Of a stretch of 54,252 bases of DNA, positions 7,199 to 14,004 are shown piece by piece. This DNA comes from a virus: positions 1 to 54,252 of IMG/VR virus record IMGVR_UViG_3300038549_000013; one strand, given 5' to 3'. The notes under the pieces are model-generated. The model ran no database searches. It was given only the letters and a program-made list of their open reading frames with translations, and had not been told where the DNA came from. Made by a program: the position numbers and the translations under genes. Within the stretch, counting starts at the first letter, position 1. Each line of letters opens with the position of its first letter.

Positions 7199-7357
7199 TC
7201 AGCCTTCCTCCAGCATTATCTTGCGCACTGCCAACTCTAGAATCTGCTCATTGGTGAGCGGCTTCTCGCCACTCTTGTGCTTTTCCCATGCATCGCGAAT
7301 CTCGCGAAGCTCATGGGAGCGCAAGTAACGTGACTCGCCTTCGTGCTGCTGACACAT
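7199..7357 (-). CDS. small hypothetical protein
   Basis: Fifty-two residues from the ATG at 7357, two bases past the upstream stop and nine bases after GAGG. An in-frame ATG at 7372 inside the upstream gene is the alternative. Charged and helical (RSHELREIRDAWEKHKSG, EQILELAVRKIML). Its stop is followed by the promoter region at 7146-7175. Confidence 0.5.
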   Translation of the reverse strand: MCQQHEGESRYLRSHELREIRDAWEKHKSGEKPLTNEQILELAVRKIMLEEG

Positions 7358-7358
7358 T

Positions 7359-7559
7359 TCAGCTACCCTCATGTGCGGTCTCCGCAGCCTTCGCCGCACT
7401 GCGGTGCCGCATCTCGCGTAGCATCTGCTCGCCGACGCACCGAGCTGCATGCTGGTGCATCAGCTCAGCCGCATTGGCGGCATCCGCCTCAGTCGAGAAC
7501 GGCAGCGATTCGTAGCCCTCGATCCGCCATTGGCCGTTGTAGTCGCGGTGGATGTTCAT
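7359..7559 (-). CDS. small hypothetical protein
   Basis: Sixty-six residues starting MNIHRDYNGQWRIEGYESL, a short beta-hairpin-like start followed by a long Ala/Glu-rich helix. ATGA overlap with the Ref-like gene. No family recognised. Confidence 0.5.
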   Translation of the reverse strand: MNIHRDYNGQWRIEGYESLPFSTEADAANAAELMHQHAARCVGEQMLREMRHRSAAKAAETAHEGS

Positions 7560-7897
7560 GTGAACCTCTTCTCTATTTCGGTTAGGAGATCGTCAACCTC
7601 AGCCAGCAGCTCGCGCTCAGTGCCGAAGCGCTCAATGAATGCCTTCTTGTCCAGTCGCAGCGATGGACCGAACTGCTTGGTGGCCTCAGACGGTCTCATG
7701 CCATTGGGCGGCTCGCCGCGGTGAAACCAAGCGGACAGCGGAATCGTGGCTTTGTTTCCGCCAGAGTGCTTACGGTAGCTACTGCCGACGATGTGGTGCA
7801 TCTCCGGGGCAACCCAGCCCAGGCCGAGCTTCCTGGAGCAGATACAGCCGATACGGCGCAAGCGGTCGAAGCGCTGCTGGTCGGTTTTACTAGTCAC
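7556..7897 (-). CDS. Ref-family RecA-dependent nuclease-like protein
   Basis: One hundred and thirteen residues matching the plan of phage P1 Ref: GCICSRKLGLGWVAPEMHHI (Cys followed by HH, the HNH-like metal site), IPLSAWFHRGEP (third helix His) and the C-terminal KAFIERFGTERELLAEV. P1 Ref cuts DNA at RecA-made displacement loops. It sits directly downstream of NinB and SSB, consistent with a role in recombination. It is shorter than P1 Ref, which has a disordered extension. Confidence 0.7.
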   Translation of the reverse strand: MTSKTDQQRFDRLRRIGCICSRKLGLGWVAPEMHHIVGSSYRKHSGGNKATIPLSAWFHRGEPPNGMRPSEATKQFGPSLRLDKKAFIERFGTERELLAEVDDLLTEIEKRFT

Positions 7898-8298
7898 GCG
7901 GCCACCTCTCCGGGCATCTCCAAGTAAACGCCTTCATTCGCCATATACCGCACGATGAATTCCACGAAGTCAGAGAACTCCTGCTTGTTGAGCTTCGAGC
8001 TGCGCCGCAGGGCAGTGCGCTTCTTTACGCTGCCGAGCGTGAGCACCTTCGAGCCGAAGTGGAGCTGCAAAAATAGCTCGTGCAAGTCGTCTTTGTCCCA
8101 GCCGGCCATCATCTCCCCGCCGCGCTTGATGATCTCGCCGTAGATGGACCATAGGAGTGCATTTTGATCCAGCGTGCGCCGCTTCTTATGCGGCTTCACG
8201 GCGATCTCAGTCGCGCCATCACGTACCATCGCCTGGATGACGGCGAAGGCTCGCGTCATGTCGCCGCCCTTGCTGATGATGATGCGCTGCTCGTTCAC
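7894..8298 (-). CDS. ninB: NinB (Orf) recombination mediator
   Basis: One hundred and thirty-four residues, start GTG at 8298. The signature KKRRTLDQNALLWSIYGEI corresponds to the RS.DQN..LWA..GD block of lambda NinB/Orf, and the EFSDFVEFIVRYMANEGVY region matches the C-terminal helix. Orf replaces host RecFOR by binding SSB-coated single-stranded DNA and helping load the recombinase. Its position between ssb and ref fits that job. Confidence 0.8.
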   Translation of the reverse strand: MNEQRIIISKGGDMTRAFAVIQAMVRDGATEIAVKPHKKRRTLDQNALLWSIYGEIIKRGGEMMAGWDKDDLHELFLQLHFGSKVLTLGSVKKRTALRRSSKLNKQEFSDFVEFIVRYMANEGVYLEMPGEVAA

Positions 8299-8301
8299 AG
8301 G

Positions 8302-8808
8302 TCAGACCGTGTAGCCGAGGAAGTTGGAAGCAGCGCACAGCGCGCCGAGCACGCAGGCGATCAGCCAGACGAAGGGGATGTTGTCATCAAACCCGCCATC
8401 ATCCGCTGGCGCTTGCCGCTGCGGCTCATCCTTGCTGCGACTCTCGGTCGCCGGCCGCGACTCGACATCGCGCTTGCCGCCGAGCATCTGCATCTGGCTG
8501 GCGATGATCTCGGTGCTGTACCGATCCTTGCCCTCTTTGTCCTGCCACTTGCGCGTGCGCATGGCGCCCTGGATGAAGACTTGAGAGCCTTTGCGCAGGT
8601 ACTCGGCGCAGATCTCTCCAAGCTTGTCGAAGGCGACGATGTTGACCCACTCGGTCTGTTCCTTGCGGTCGCCGGTCTGCTTGTCCTTCCATGAGGAGCC
8701 GACGGCGATGCTGAAGTTGACCACGGCCTTGCCGCTGGGCATGTGCCGCGTTTCCGGGTCACGGCCCAAGCGGCCGATAAAACTACATTGATTCAAGTCG
8801 TTGCTCAT
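8302..8808 (-). CDS. ssb: single-stranded DNA-binding protein with extra hydrophobic tail
   Basis: One hundred and sixty-eight residues. The OB fold covers about 1-108 (NQCSFIGRLGRDPETR, GDRKEQTEWVNIVAF, GSQVFIQGAMRTRKWQDKEG), with a Gln/Pro/Asp linker, then DDNIPF, the tip by which SSB recruits repair proteins. Normally the protein ends there. Here 22 residues follow, of which VWLIACVLGALCAASNFLGY is strongly hydrophobic and could span a membrane. The frame is open through this part and the stop lies just before the ninB start. The tail would bury the tip unless it is cleaved or has a new role. Confidence 0.92.
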   Translation of the reverse strand: MSNDLNQCSFIGRLGRDPETRHMPSGKAVVNFSIAVGSSWKDKQTGDRKEQTEWVNIVAFDKLGEICAEYLRKGSQVFIQGAMRTRKWQDKEGKDRYSTEIIASQMQMLGGKRDVESRPATESRSKDEPQRQAPADDGGFDDNIPFVWLIACVLGALCAASNFLGYTV

Positions 8809-9419
8809 CCAGAAATCCTCTCTACAAGGGCTTTCAACTGCCCGTTGAACTTTTCGACCTCGGCAGCGAGCCGAGCGATGTAATCCTGGTCACGCTCCAC
8901 GCGCTTGCAGAATGGCGGCAGTCCCCTGCTGTACGATACGAAATCGACCCACAGCCGGCCGGTGATCCACATCTGACCTTGGATCTGCGCTGCGTGCTCG
9001 GTCGGGACGCGATTGTTCTCGAGCAACTCAATCTGCAGGTCTCCGGTGCGGGTCTTGATCTCAAGGCAGCCGTCCGAGACCACTAGGGAGTCCGGCGAGG
9101 CCCCCGCGTCTACGTCAGCCCGGTAGCAAAAGCCAACCTGCTGCGGCTCGACATCGCGGCTGAATGCGTACCAGCTGCGCGCCTCGGACTCCATGAGCTT
9201 GCCGCGCTCCATGTAGCCATTGCTGTAGCTCTCGGCTCGCTCACCGGTGATGCGCTCGGCGGCCAGTCGGCGCATGAGCTTCGCGCGGGTGACCGATGGC
9301 GAACCCTTGGTTTTGCCCTCGGCCAGCACCGTCGAAAAGTCGCTCGCAGACACGATACCGAGTCGGCATGCGTACCATTCATCCGAGCCCTGTGGGCAAT
9401 CGAAAATCTTCAGGCTCAT
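8805..9419 (-). CDS. YqaJ/lambda-type 5'-3' exonuclease
   Basis: Two hundred and four residues. The N-terminal QGSDEWYACRLGIVSASDFS is the classic YqaJ opening, EARSWYAF holds the conserved Glu, and ASPDSLV plus CLEIKTRT give the D...ExK nuclease centre. AAQIQGQMWITGRLWVDFV is the typical C-terminal block. It would resect double-strand ends to give 3' overhangs for the annealing protein encoded by the next gene upstream (Erf). ATGA overlap with ssb. Confidence 0.9.
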   Translation of the reverse strand: MSLKIFDCPQGSDEWYACRLGIVSASDFSTVLAEGKTKGSPSVTRAKLMRRLAAERITGERAESYSNGYMERGKLMESEARSWYAFSRDVEPQQVGFCYRADVDAGASPDSLVVSDGCLEIKTRTGDLQIELLENNRVPTEHAAQIQGQMWITGRLWVDFVSYSRGLPPFCKRVERDQDYIARLAAEVEKFNGQLKALVERISG

Positions 9420-10039
9420 TTCTTTGCTCGCTTGCTCTCAAGCGCGGCCTTGGCCATTGCGAACTTGGATGCCGGGATATCGGCCAAGCGATCGACCTTC
9501 ATGTATGCCAGGAACTTCGGTCGATCTGCTTTCACCTCCTCTGCCAAATCCATCAGCTCAGTGACCTGATCCTCGCTGATGCCAGCTGCAACCTCATGAG
9601 TCGTTGCGTCGGCATCGTTGTCGCCTTCGGTCGGAATGCAGAAAGCCTCCATGCAGGCATACTTGTACGCCGCTGACATGGCCTTGTTGGATGCCTTGTC
9701 GCCGCTATCCATGGCCTCGCCTACCACTTGCACAGTGTGCTTTGATCCGTCGAGGGCCGACACAAAGTCGAACTCGACGTCTAGCACCACATAGAACAGC
9801 ACGCCGCCGCTTTTGGTCTCGCGCTCCGTAACCACCCGAGACTTCACCCTCGGCAGAATCAGTAGCTTTGATTCCGCCAGAAATGGCGCCAAGGCGTTGT
9901 ACACATCATCGATGCCGCGAAATTTGTAACCCTGCTGAGTGTTCTTGTTGTTCTTGCCGATGCCAACCTTTGCAAGCTTGGCCATGACCTCAGCGATTGC
10001 CGAGTATACCTGCGGTACGTTTTGAATTACTGCACTCAA
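9416..10039 (-). CDS. erf: Erf-family single-strand annealing protein
   Basis: Two hundred and seven residues. The start is a TTG at 10039 with AGGAG eight bases upstream; the longer ATG frame at 10099 has no ribosome site. The Erf core is visible: VYSAIAEVMAKLAKVGIGKN, YKFRGIDDVYNALAP, GEAMDSGDKASNKAMSAAYK and an acidic stretch after FCIPTEGDND. Erf forms rings and anneals complementary strands, acting with the YqaJ exonuclease downstream; in P22 it circularises the genome. Fused C-terminal helices (about 150-207) probably bind a partner. Confidence 0.92.
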   Translation of the reverse strand: MSAVIQNVPQVYSAIAEVMAKLAKVGIGKNNKNTQQGYKFRGIDDVYNALAPFLAESKLLILPRVKSRVVTERETKSGGVLFYVVLDVEFDFVSALDGSKHTVQVVGEAMDSGDKASNKAMSAAYKYACMEAFCIPTEGDNDADATTHEVAAGISEDQVTELMDLAEEVKADRPKFLAYMKVDRLADIPASKFAMAKAALESKRAKK

Positions 10040-10050
10040 GTGAAATTCTC

Positions 10051-10092
10051 CTAGTTCTGCGTGGTCGGTGTGATGTCGGTTACGGTGCTCAT
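10051..10092 (-). CDS. 13-codon leader ORF before erf
   Basis: ATG at 10092 overlaps the stop of the upstream gene (ATGA) and the frame reads MSTVTDITPTTQN, ending in TAG. The stop codon is part of the AGGAG ribosome site of erf, so ribosomes finishing this peptide would be delivered to the weak TTG start. It is probably a coupling device rather than a functional peptide. Confidence 0.4.
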   Translation of the reverse strand: MSTVTDITPTTQN

Positions 10093-10427
10093 CGCGCACC
10101 TCGCTTCAGCCACTCGCCAAAAGTCATCCCGCTGTCGGCATCAAGAAACTCGTCGTAGCGCTTCTGTGAGCGCGTACGCTTTGGTGGGGCAGGGCTGTTC
10201 GTGTCGACGTACTCCCGTCCTCGGTCGGTCACCGCGAAGCAGTAATCGCCGCCGTACATTGCGCTGCTGCCAAAGTTGACCATCAGTCCCTCGGTGGTCA
10301 TCTCAGTCAGCAAAGACCACACGTCCGAGTCTCTGCCCGCGACGTAGTGGCTGCGGTACTGCTGTCCACGTCCGTACTGGTCGACGCCAAGCGCGTGCTG
10401 CAGGATTGAGAGGCGTGTTTCGCTCAT
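10089..10427 (-). CDS. conserved phage hypothetical protein
   Basis: One hundred and twelve residues with the conserved-looking blocks LQHALGVDQYGRGQQYRSHY, FAVTDRGREYV and the C-terminal RYDEFLDADSGMTFGEWLK. I have the impression that proteins of this plan are widespread in phages of proteobacteria; none has a known function. The middle may be a small winged-helix-like fold. ATGA overlap upstream. Confidence 0.65.
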   Translation of the reverse strand: MSETRLSILQHALGVDQYGRGQQYRSHYVAGRDSDVWSLLTEMTTEGLMVNFGSSAMYGGDYCFAVTDRGREYVDTNSPAPPKRTRSQKRYDEFLDADSGMTFGEWLKRGAR

Positions 10428-10720
10428 TGCTGTGTCACCTCAATTCCCGCCCTCACCACGCCATCCACCGGCAGCTTCTGCACCGCCGTGGCCAGGCACC
10501 GCGTCACCTCGAATTTCCCCCGCTGCATCGTCAGCATCTCCGCTAGCGCAGGCCCGTGGTCGGCGAGCGCAACGGCCCATGCCTGCTTGCAGAGCGCCGT
10601 CTCATCGGTGACGTACACCTCGAGCAGCACGAGGTAGTGCGGAGCGATGTCGCTGGTCGCGGCTGGTGTTGCTTGGAGGGCGAGTACTAGTCCGATGGAT
10701 AGGGTTGCCAAGCGGGTCAT
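10424..10720 (-). CDS. small exported protein
   Basis: Ninety-eight residues with an N-terminal signal-like segment (TRLATLSIGLVLALQATPAA, a candidate cleavage after TPAAT) and two Cys residues in the mature part that could form a disulphide. This predicts a periplasmic product. It starts a run of three genes with membrane or export segments (10424-11210), possibly acting on the host envelope. Confidence 0.55.
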   Translation of the reverse strand: MTRLATLSIGLVLALQATPAATSDIAPHYLVLLEVYVTDETALCKQAWAVALADHGPALAEMLTMQRGKFEVTRCLATAVQKLPVDGVVRAGIEVTQQ

Positions 10721-10986
10721 TGCTGAATACCTCGCATTGCAATCTCCAGCCGTGCGCTCGATGCCTGCATGGAAATGACCGCCCGAGCAAGTTCTGCACG
10801 TAGATGCTGATGCTCCTCCTCGTCCTGCTTGCGATCACGGCTCGGTTTAATTGTCGCGCGCCTGAATAGTACGACCTTGCCTGAGCGCTCGCAGTCGATC
10901 TGGGCTGGTGTCTTTCCCTGATGCTGTCGCGGCGTCGTCAGCACCAGCAGTGCCGCGAATGCGGTGATGAGAGTTGCGGCGATCAT
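10717..10986 (-). CDS. membrane-anchored coiled-coil protein
   Basis: Eighty-nine residues from the ATG at 10986 (ATGA overlap). The N-terminal helix MIAATLITAFAALLVLTT is a membrane anchor, followed by a basic segment and a charged helix (KQDEEEHQHLRAELARAV). The layout is Rz-like (inner-membrane anchor plus coil), but it sits in the early operon, not a lysis cassette, so a spanin role is doubtful. Confidence 0.5.
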   Translation of the reverse strand: MIAATLITAFAALLVLTTPRQHQGKTPAQIDCERSGKVVLFRRATIKPSRDRKQDEEEHQHLRAELARAVISMQASSARLEIAMRGIQQ

Positions 10987-11210
10987 GGCTGCACCAGGCT
11001 GATCACGGCCATCGCCAGCCCCAGCACGCCGCACATCGCCTTGGCGACCAGCAACTCACCTTGAGCCGTGTTGAGCCTCGGCAGACGCGGCCAGCAGCGC
11101 AGTCGCTCGCGGTCCCAGTCGGCGGTGAGCTCGCACTTTTCTGGCGCCGTCAGCCGGATGAGCCGGCGGCGGGCGGTCCGGAAGCGTTGGCTGATGATCA
11201 GGGCGGTCAT
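10983..11210 (-). CDS. small membrane protein
   Basis: Seventy-five residues. ATG at 11210 overlaps the stop of the clamp-like gene. A basic N-terminal half (QRFRTARRRLIRL) is followed by one hydrophobic helix at the C-terminus (AMCGVLGLAMAVISLV), so it is tail-anchored. No family recognised. Confidence 0.5.
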   Translation of the reverse strand: MTALIISQRFRTARRRLIRLTAPEKCELTADWDRERLRCWPRLPRLNTAQGELLVAKAMCGVLGLAMAVISLVQP

Positions 11211-11833
11211 TGCGTCATCCAATCGGCAATAGCTGGCAACTCGTGATCCAGCCGCATCGGCATGAGGGCGACGATCATGTCGTAGCCGCGAATCAGCAGC
11301 GCTGCATTAGCATCCTTCTGATACAGCCGCACCGGCTCCCGGACTTTCTTTCCAGACTCCGAAAATAGCGCCAGTGCGCGGCTCAGATACTCGGGGTTGA
11401 ACTCCGCGAGGATTCCCGGCGTTGATTCGTCGGTTGGAATCACCTTCTGCCAATCTGGGTAGGTGTCATCGATAAATGCCGGGCCAGCTTGTATCCAAGC
11501 TGCATCTGGCACGTGACTTGTTATCAGCAGCTCAGCATGAGATTCCTTCGAGCGGATTCTCAGATACCCAGCATCGAACCGCTCATGGCGGATCGCCTCG
11601 CACAGGTAGTCATTGACCTGCAGAATGAACGGCTCTTTGACGTCTGAGTCAATGCTGCGGGTCACAGCGATCATGTGGCCGTTGGTTGCGATGAGCCTGC
11701 ACCCATCTTCAGTCGGCTCGACTTTGATGCCTGACAGGTAATAGCGCGCATCGTTGATTGCGCGGAAGGGGATAATCCGCCGCAGATCCTGACATGAAAT
11801 CAGGGCGTAGTTCTTCTCTGTTACTTGGTTCAC
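11207..11833 (-). CDS. short DNA polymerase III beta-clamp-like protein
   Basis: Two hundred and eight residues starting from GTG at 11833 (GGAG seven bases upstream, GTGA overlap). RYYLSGIKVEPTEDGCRLIA and TNGHMIAV match the start of a clamp domain, YPDWQKVIPT matches the strand before the next domain, and the end IVALMPMRL resembles the C-terminal MPMRL of bacterial DnaN. Bacterial beta has three domains in about 366 residues; this has room for about two. It could be a phage processivity ring with more subunits or a decoy that binds clamp partners. Confidence 0.65.
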   Translation of the reverse strand: MNQVTEKNYALISCQDLRRIIPFRAINDARYYLSGIKVEPTEDGCRLIATNGHMIAVTRSIDSDVKEPFILQVNDYLCEAIRHERFDAGYLRIRSKESHAELLITSHVPDAAWIQAGPAFIDDTYPDWQKVIPTDESTPGILAEFNPEYLSRALALFSESGKKVREPVRLYQKDANAALLIRGYDMIVALMPMRLDHELPAIADWMTQ

Positions 11834-12018
11834 TGTTGGACTCCAAACAACGGCCAGCGCCTCGCGTTGGCCAAAATGCACGCGGGCTCGCCGCGTAGGA
11901 TGTATTGCCGGCCGCGCACGATGCGCACTTCCACGGGCAGCGAGTCGCGCTCACGGGCGGCGGCATACGGTGTGCGCGGGGCGTCGATCAGGGCGCGTAG
12001 ATACCTTGGTCGTTTCAT
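11830..12018 (-). CDS. small basic hypothetical protein
   Basis: Sixty-two residues, Arg-rich (RPRYLRALIDAPRTPYAAAR). GTGA overlap with the clamp-like gene and ATGA overlap with its upstream neighbour. The high basic charge suggests nucleic-acid contact; nothing else can be said. Confidence 0.5.
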   Translation of the reverse strand: MKRPRYLRALIDAPRTPYAAARERDSLPVEVRIVRGRQYILRGEPACILANARRWPLFGVQQ

Positions 12019-12431
12019 GGCTGCACCGGGGCGTCGCAGGCGGGTATGTGTTCCTCGATGAAGTCGGCGATTTCTGTGAAATTCAATTCAAGGTGATCGT
12101 TTAGATAGGCAAGGGCTCGTTGGATGCTGTTGATATGCTCTGGGCAATCATTCGCGTCCTCACCTTCATTCCATGGTCCCAGGAACGACTCGAACTCCCC
12201 TGAAAGAACCGATATAGCGGCGCAATCCATATCTTCCCTGTCCCGGCCAAGGACCGCATGGCACGCCACGCCCAGGCAACAGAACTCGTACTCGTCAAAT
12301 CGCTCGATGCAGAGACAGCCGGTTCCCTGCTCGTACTCGCCACTCCTTAGCGCAGCCAGCCACTTGTCCTTCTGCGCCTGCGTCATGGTGATGCCGGCGA
12401 GCCATTCGGGTTTGATTGTTGGGATGTTCAC
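12015..12431 (-). CDS. phage hypothetical protein
   Basis: One hundred and thirty-eight residues from GTG at 12431. The phrase KDKWLAALRSGEYEQGTGCL followed by CCLGVAC resembles phage and bacterial proteins of unknown role that begin by stating a Lys-Trp-Leu-x-Ala-Leu-Arg-Ser-Gly block. The C-terminal half is acidic (DDREDMD-type composition), helical and suited to a DNA-mimic or protein-binding role, which is inference. Confidence 0.6.
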   Translation of the reverse strand: MNIPTIKPEWLAGITMTQAQKDKWLAALRSGEYEQGTGCLCIERFDEYEFCCLGVACHAVLGRDREDMDCAAISVLSGEFESFLGPWNEGEDANDCPEHINSIQRALAYLNDHLELNFTEIADFIEEHIPACDAPVQP

Positions 12432-12541
12432 AGTGTTGCTCCAAAGTACTGCCGCACCGAGTGCTGCAGAGACCATCCGAGGTAGGTGATACAGATGCCG
12501 GCCAGCACGAAGTACCAGCCGATGTTGCGGAGCGTGGTCAT
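12428..12541 (-). CDS. 37-residue single-span membrane protein
   Basis: ATG at 12541 overlaps the stop of the upstream gene and the stop overlaps the next GTG start, so both boundaries follow the operon rule. After MTTLRNIG a hydrophobic segment (WYFVLAGICITYLGWSL) forms one membrane span, then a short polar tail. Its size resembles small phage membrane effectors. Confidence 0.5.
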   Translation of the reverse strand: MTTLRNIGWYFVLAGICITYLGWSLQHSVRQYFGATL

Positions 12542-12762
12542 GCCCGCGCCCTCGCAACGATGCGAGCAAACTCAGCATCCCGTCTGCGCTCCTCGGTCAG
12601 CGGCAGAGGCCGGCCATCGGCCCACCGCAGCGCCAGCTCGGCGTCAATCGCGCGCAGCTGGTCCGACTGGTTATGCTCGTAGCTGCTGTCGTTCCCGCGG
12701 CTCACCAGCGTGTCGTGCATCAGGCGCAGGGTGGCGAGAGTGATGTGTTCGAGGGCGCTCAT
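12538..12762 (-). CDS. small hypothetical protein
   Basis: Seventy-four residues, mostly helical and charged (LTEERRRDAEFARIVARARA at the end). ATGA overlaps on both sides. The pattern HITLATLRLMHDTLVSRG near the start could be a helix pair. No family recognised. Confidence 0.5.
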   Translation of the reverse strand: MSALEHITLATLRLMHDTLVSRGNDSSYEHNQSDQLRAIDAELALRWADGRPLPLTEERRRDAEFARIVARARA

Positions 12763-13577
12763 GGCTTAGGCGCCTCAACCCTCACAGCGATCATCCGGCG
12801 CACCAGATCCAGAGCGCTCGCCTGCAGCTGATCAACTGTTGGCTTTAGCGCGTCCCCACAGGCGTGCCCACAGGCGGCCCGAGCGGCGGCCCCAGCGGCG
12901 GCCCAAGCGGCGGCCCCAGCGGCGGCCCCAGCGGCGGCCCAAGCGGCGTCCCCAGCGGCGGCCCAAGCGGCGGCCCCATAGGCGTGCCCACAGGCGGCCC
13001 GAGCGGCGTCACCAGCGGCGGCCCGAGCGGCCTCCCCAGAGGCGGCCCCAGCGGCGGCCCAAGCGGCGGCCCCAGCGGCGGCCCGAGCGGCGGCCCCAGC
13101 GGCGGCCCGAGCGGCGGCCCCAGCGGCGGCACAAGCGGCGCGAACCTTCTGCCCTGCAGCGGTTGCGCCAGCAAGGTCTGCAATCTCCTCCATCGAGCGC
13201 AACTCGAGCGCGTGCGGCTTGAGCGACTCGACTCGATCGAGAAATGCAGGCGTGTGCACGCGGATTAACCAGTCGAGCGCCATGTACGAGCGGCGATCCT
13301 CAACTGCATGGGTTGATTTCGTGCCGATCAGTTCGGGGATCAGCGGCTTCAAGAGGCGGTCACGCTCCGCATCACTCGGCAGCCCGTCGTTCCAGGAGCG
13401 CAGGAATGCGGCGATCACTGGGCAGGAGCACTCCGGCTGATCAGAGAGCGGCAGGCCGGCGACGTACGCGACAGCCTCCATCACACATGCCTCGCCAGCG
13501 GTTATTTTTTCGGGCTCGTGGCTTCCGCTGCGCAGAGACCAAGCGGTTATCTCAGCCAGTCTTGTTTGAATTGCCAT
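12759..13577 (-). CDS. alanine-rich tandem-repeat phage protein
   Basis: Two hundred and seventy-two residues from ATG at 13577 (GGAG five bases upstream). Residues 1-145 form a normal globular domain (SCPVIAAFLRSWNDGLPSDA, LLKPLIPELIGTK, YMALDWLIRVHTPAFLDRV). Residues about 146-242 are a repeat of four-residue units such as AAAG, AARA and AAAW, with two copies of AACGHA. A short normal tail follows. Phage proteins with such Ala-Ala-x-Ala arrays are widespread and of unknown function. The array should form a long, flat Ala-faced helix bundle or rod. Confidence 0.75.
   Translation of the reverse strand: MAIQTRLAEITAWSLRSGSHEPEKITAGEACVMEAVAYVAGLPLSDQPECSCPVIAAFLRSWNDGLPSDAERDRLLKPLIPELIGTKSTHAVEDRRSYMALDWLIRVHTPAFLDRVESLKPHALELRSMEEIADLAGATAAGQKVRAACAAAGAAARAAAGAAARAAAGAAAWAAAGAASGEAARAAAGDAARAACGHAYGAAAWAAAGDAAWAAAGAAAGAAAWAAAGAAARAACGHACGDALKPTVDQLQASALDLVRRMIAVRVEAPKP
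12854..13140. repeat. 12-bp tandem repeat array coding the Ala-rich region
   Basis: About 24 degenerate copies of the 12-base unit CCAGCGGCGGCC (plus strand). A larger segment including AGGCGTGCCCACAGGCGG recurs after about 120 bases, so the array also has a higher-order duplication. The extreme G+C keeps several frames open, but only the minus-strand frame joins normal protein on both sides. Such arrays can change copy number by slippage. Confidence 0.85.
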
Positions 13578-13593
13578 GTTCACTCCGTTAGTT

Positions 13594-14004
13594 TTAGCGA
13601 TATCCCATCGAGTCAGCCCGTGCGACCTCGGGGGAGTCCTCGACACAGCCCCAGTCGCTGAGCATCTCTTCCAGCTCGCTCCGCGCCTCCCAGGCATCGG
13701 CACCCAGGCCAACACGATTGGGCTGCTCACCATCGGCGCGCCAGCAGGCGATCTCTTGGCTGCACCATTGGTATTTGATTGTGATGACCTGCCCGCGCAC
13801 GGTGATGTGCGTCAGGCGCCATTCGAGTTCGGCCTGGATCTCGGACAGCTCGTCCTCGGTGGCGACCGCTGCAGACCCCGTGAGCGCCTCCAGGGCGGTC
13901 TCACGGGTGCGCAGCCATTCGGTGTCGGCAGAGCGGATGGCGTCGGCGCGGACTGCGGCGATGGGCGATAGGTCGGCGGCGCGTTGTTGGATGACGGCGC
14001 TCAC
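13594..14004 (-). CDS. phage hypothetical protein
   Basis: One hundred and thirty-six residues from GTG at 14004 (GTGA overlap). A helical N-terminal half with many Ala/Glu is followed by a beta-rich part (WRLTHITVRGQVITIKYQW) and an acidic C-terminus. No family recognised. The stop is 17 bases from the Ala-repeat gene. Confidence 0.55.
   Translation of the reverse strand: MSAVIQQRAADLSPIAAVRADAIRSADTEWLRTRETALEALTGSAAVATEDELSEIQAELEWRLTHITVRGQVITIKYQWCSQEIACWRADGEQPNRVGLGADAWEARSELEEMLSDWGCVEDSPEVARADSMGYR

Noticed and set aside
10717-10986. Rz-type spanin of a lysis cassette
   Set aside because: Anchor plus coil fits, but it lies in the early minus-strand operon among replication and recombination genes, far from any endolysin.
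12854-13140. Regularly repeated DNA resembling a CRISPR-like array
   Set aside because: The unit is 12 bases with no unique spacers, and it stays in frame inside a protein gene.
12839-13268. Open frames on both strands in the Ala-repeat array that read as Pro-Leu-Gly or Gly-Pro-Ser arrays
   Set aside because: They arise from the same 12-base unit read in other frames, lack ribosome sites and do not continue into normal protein on either side.
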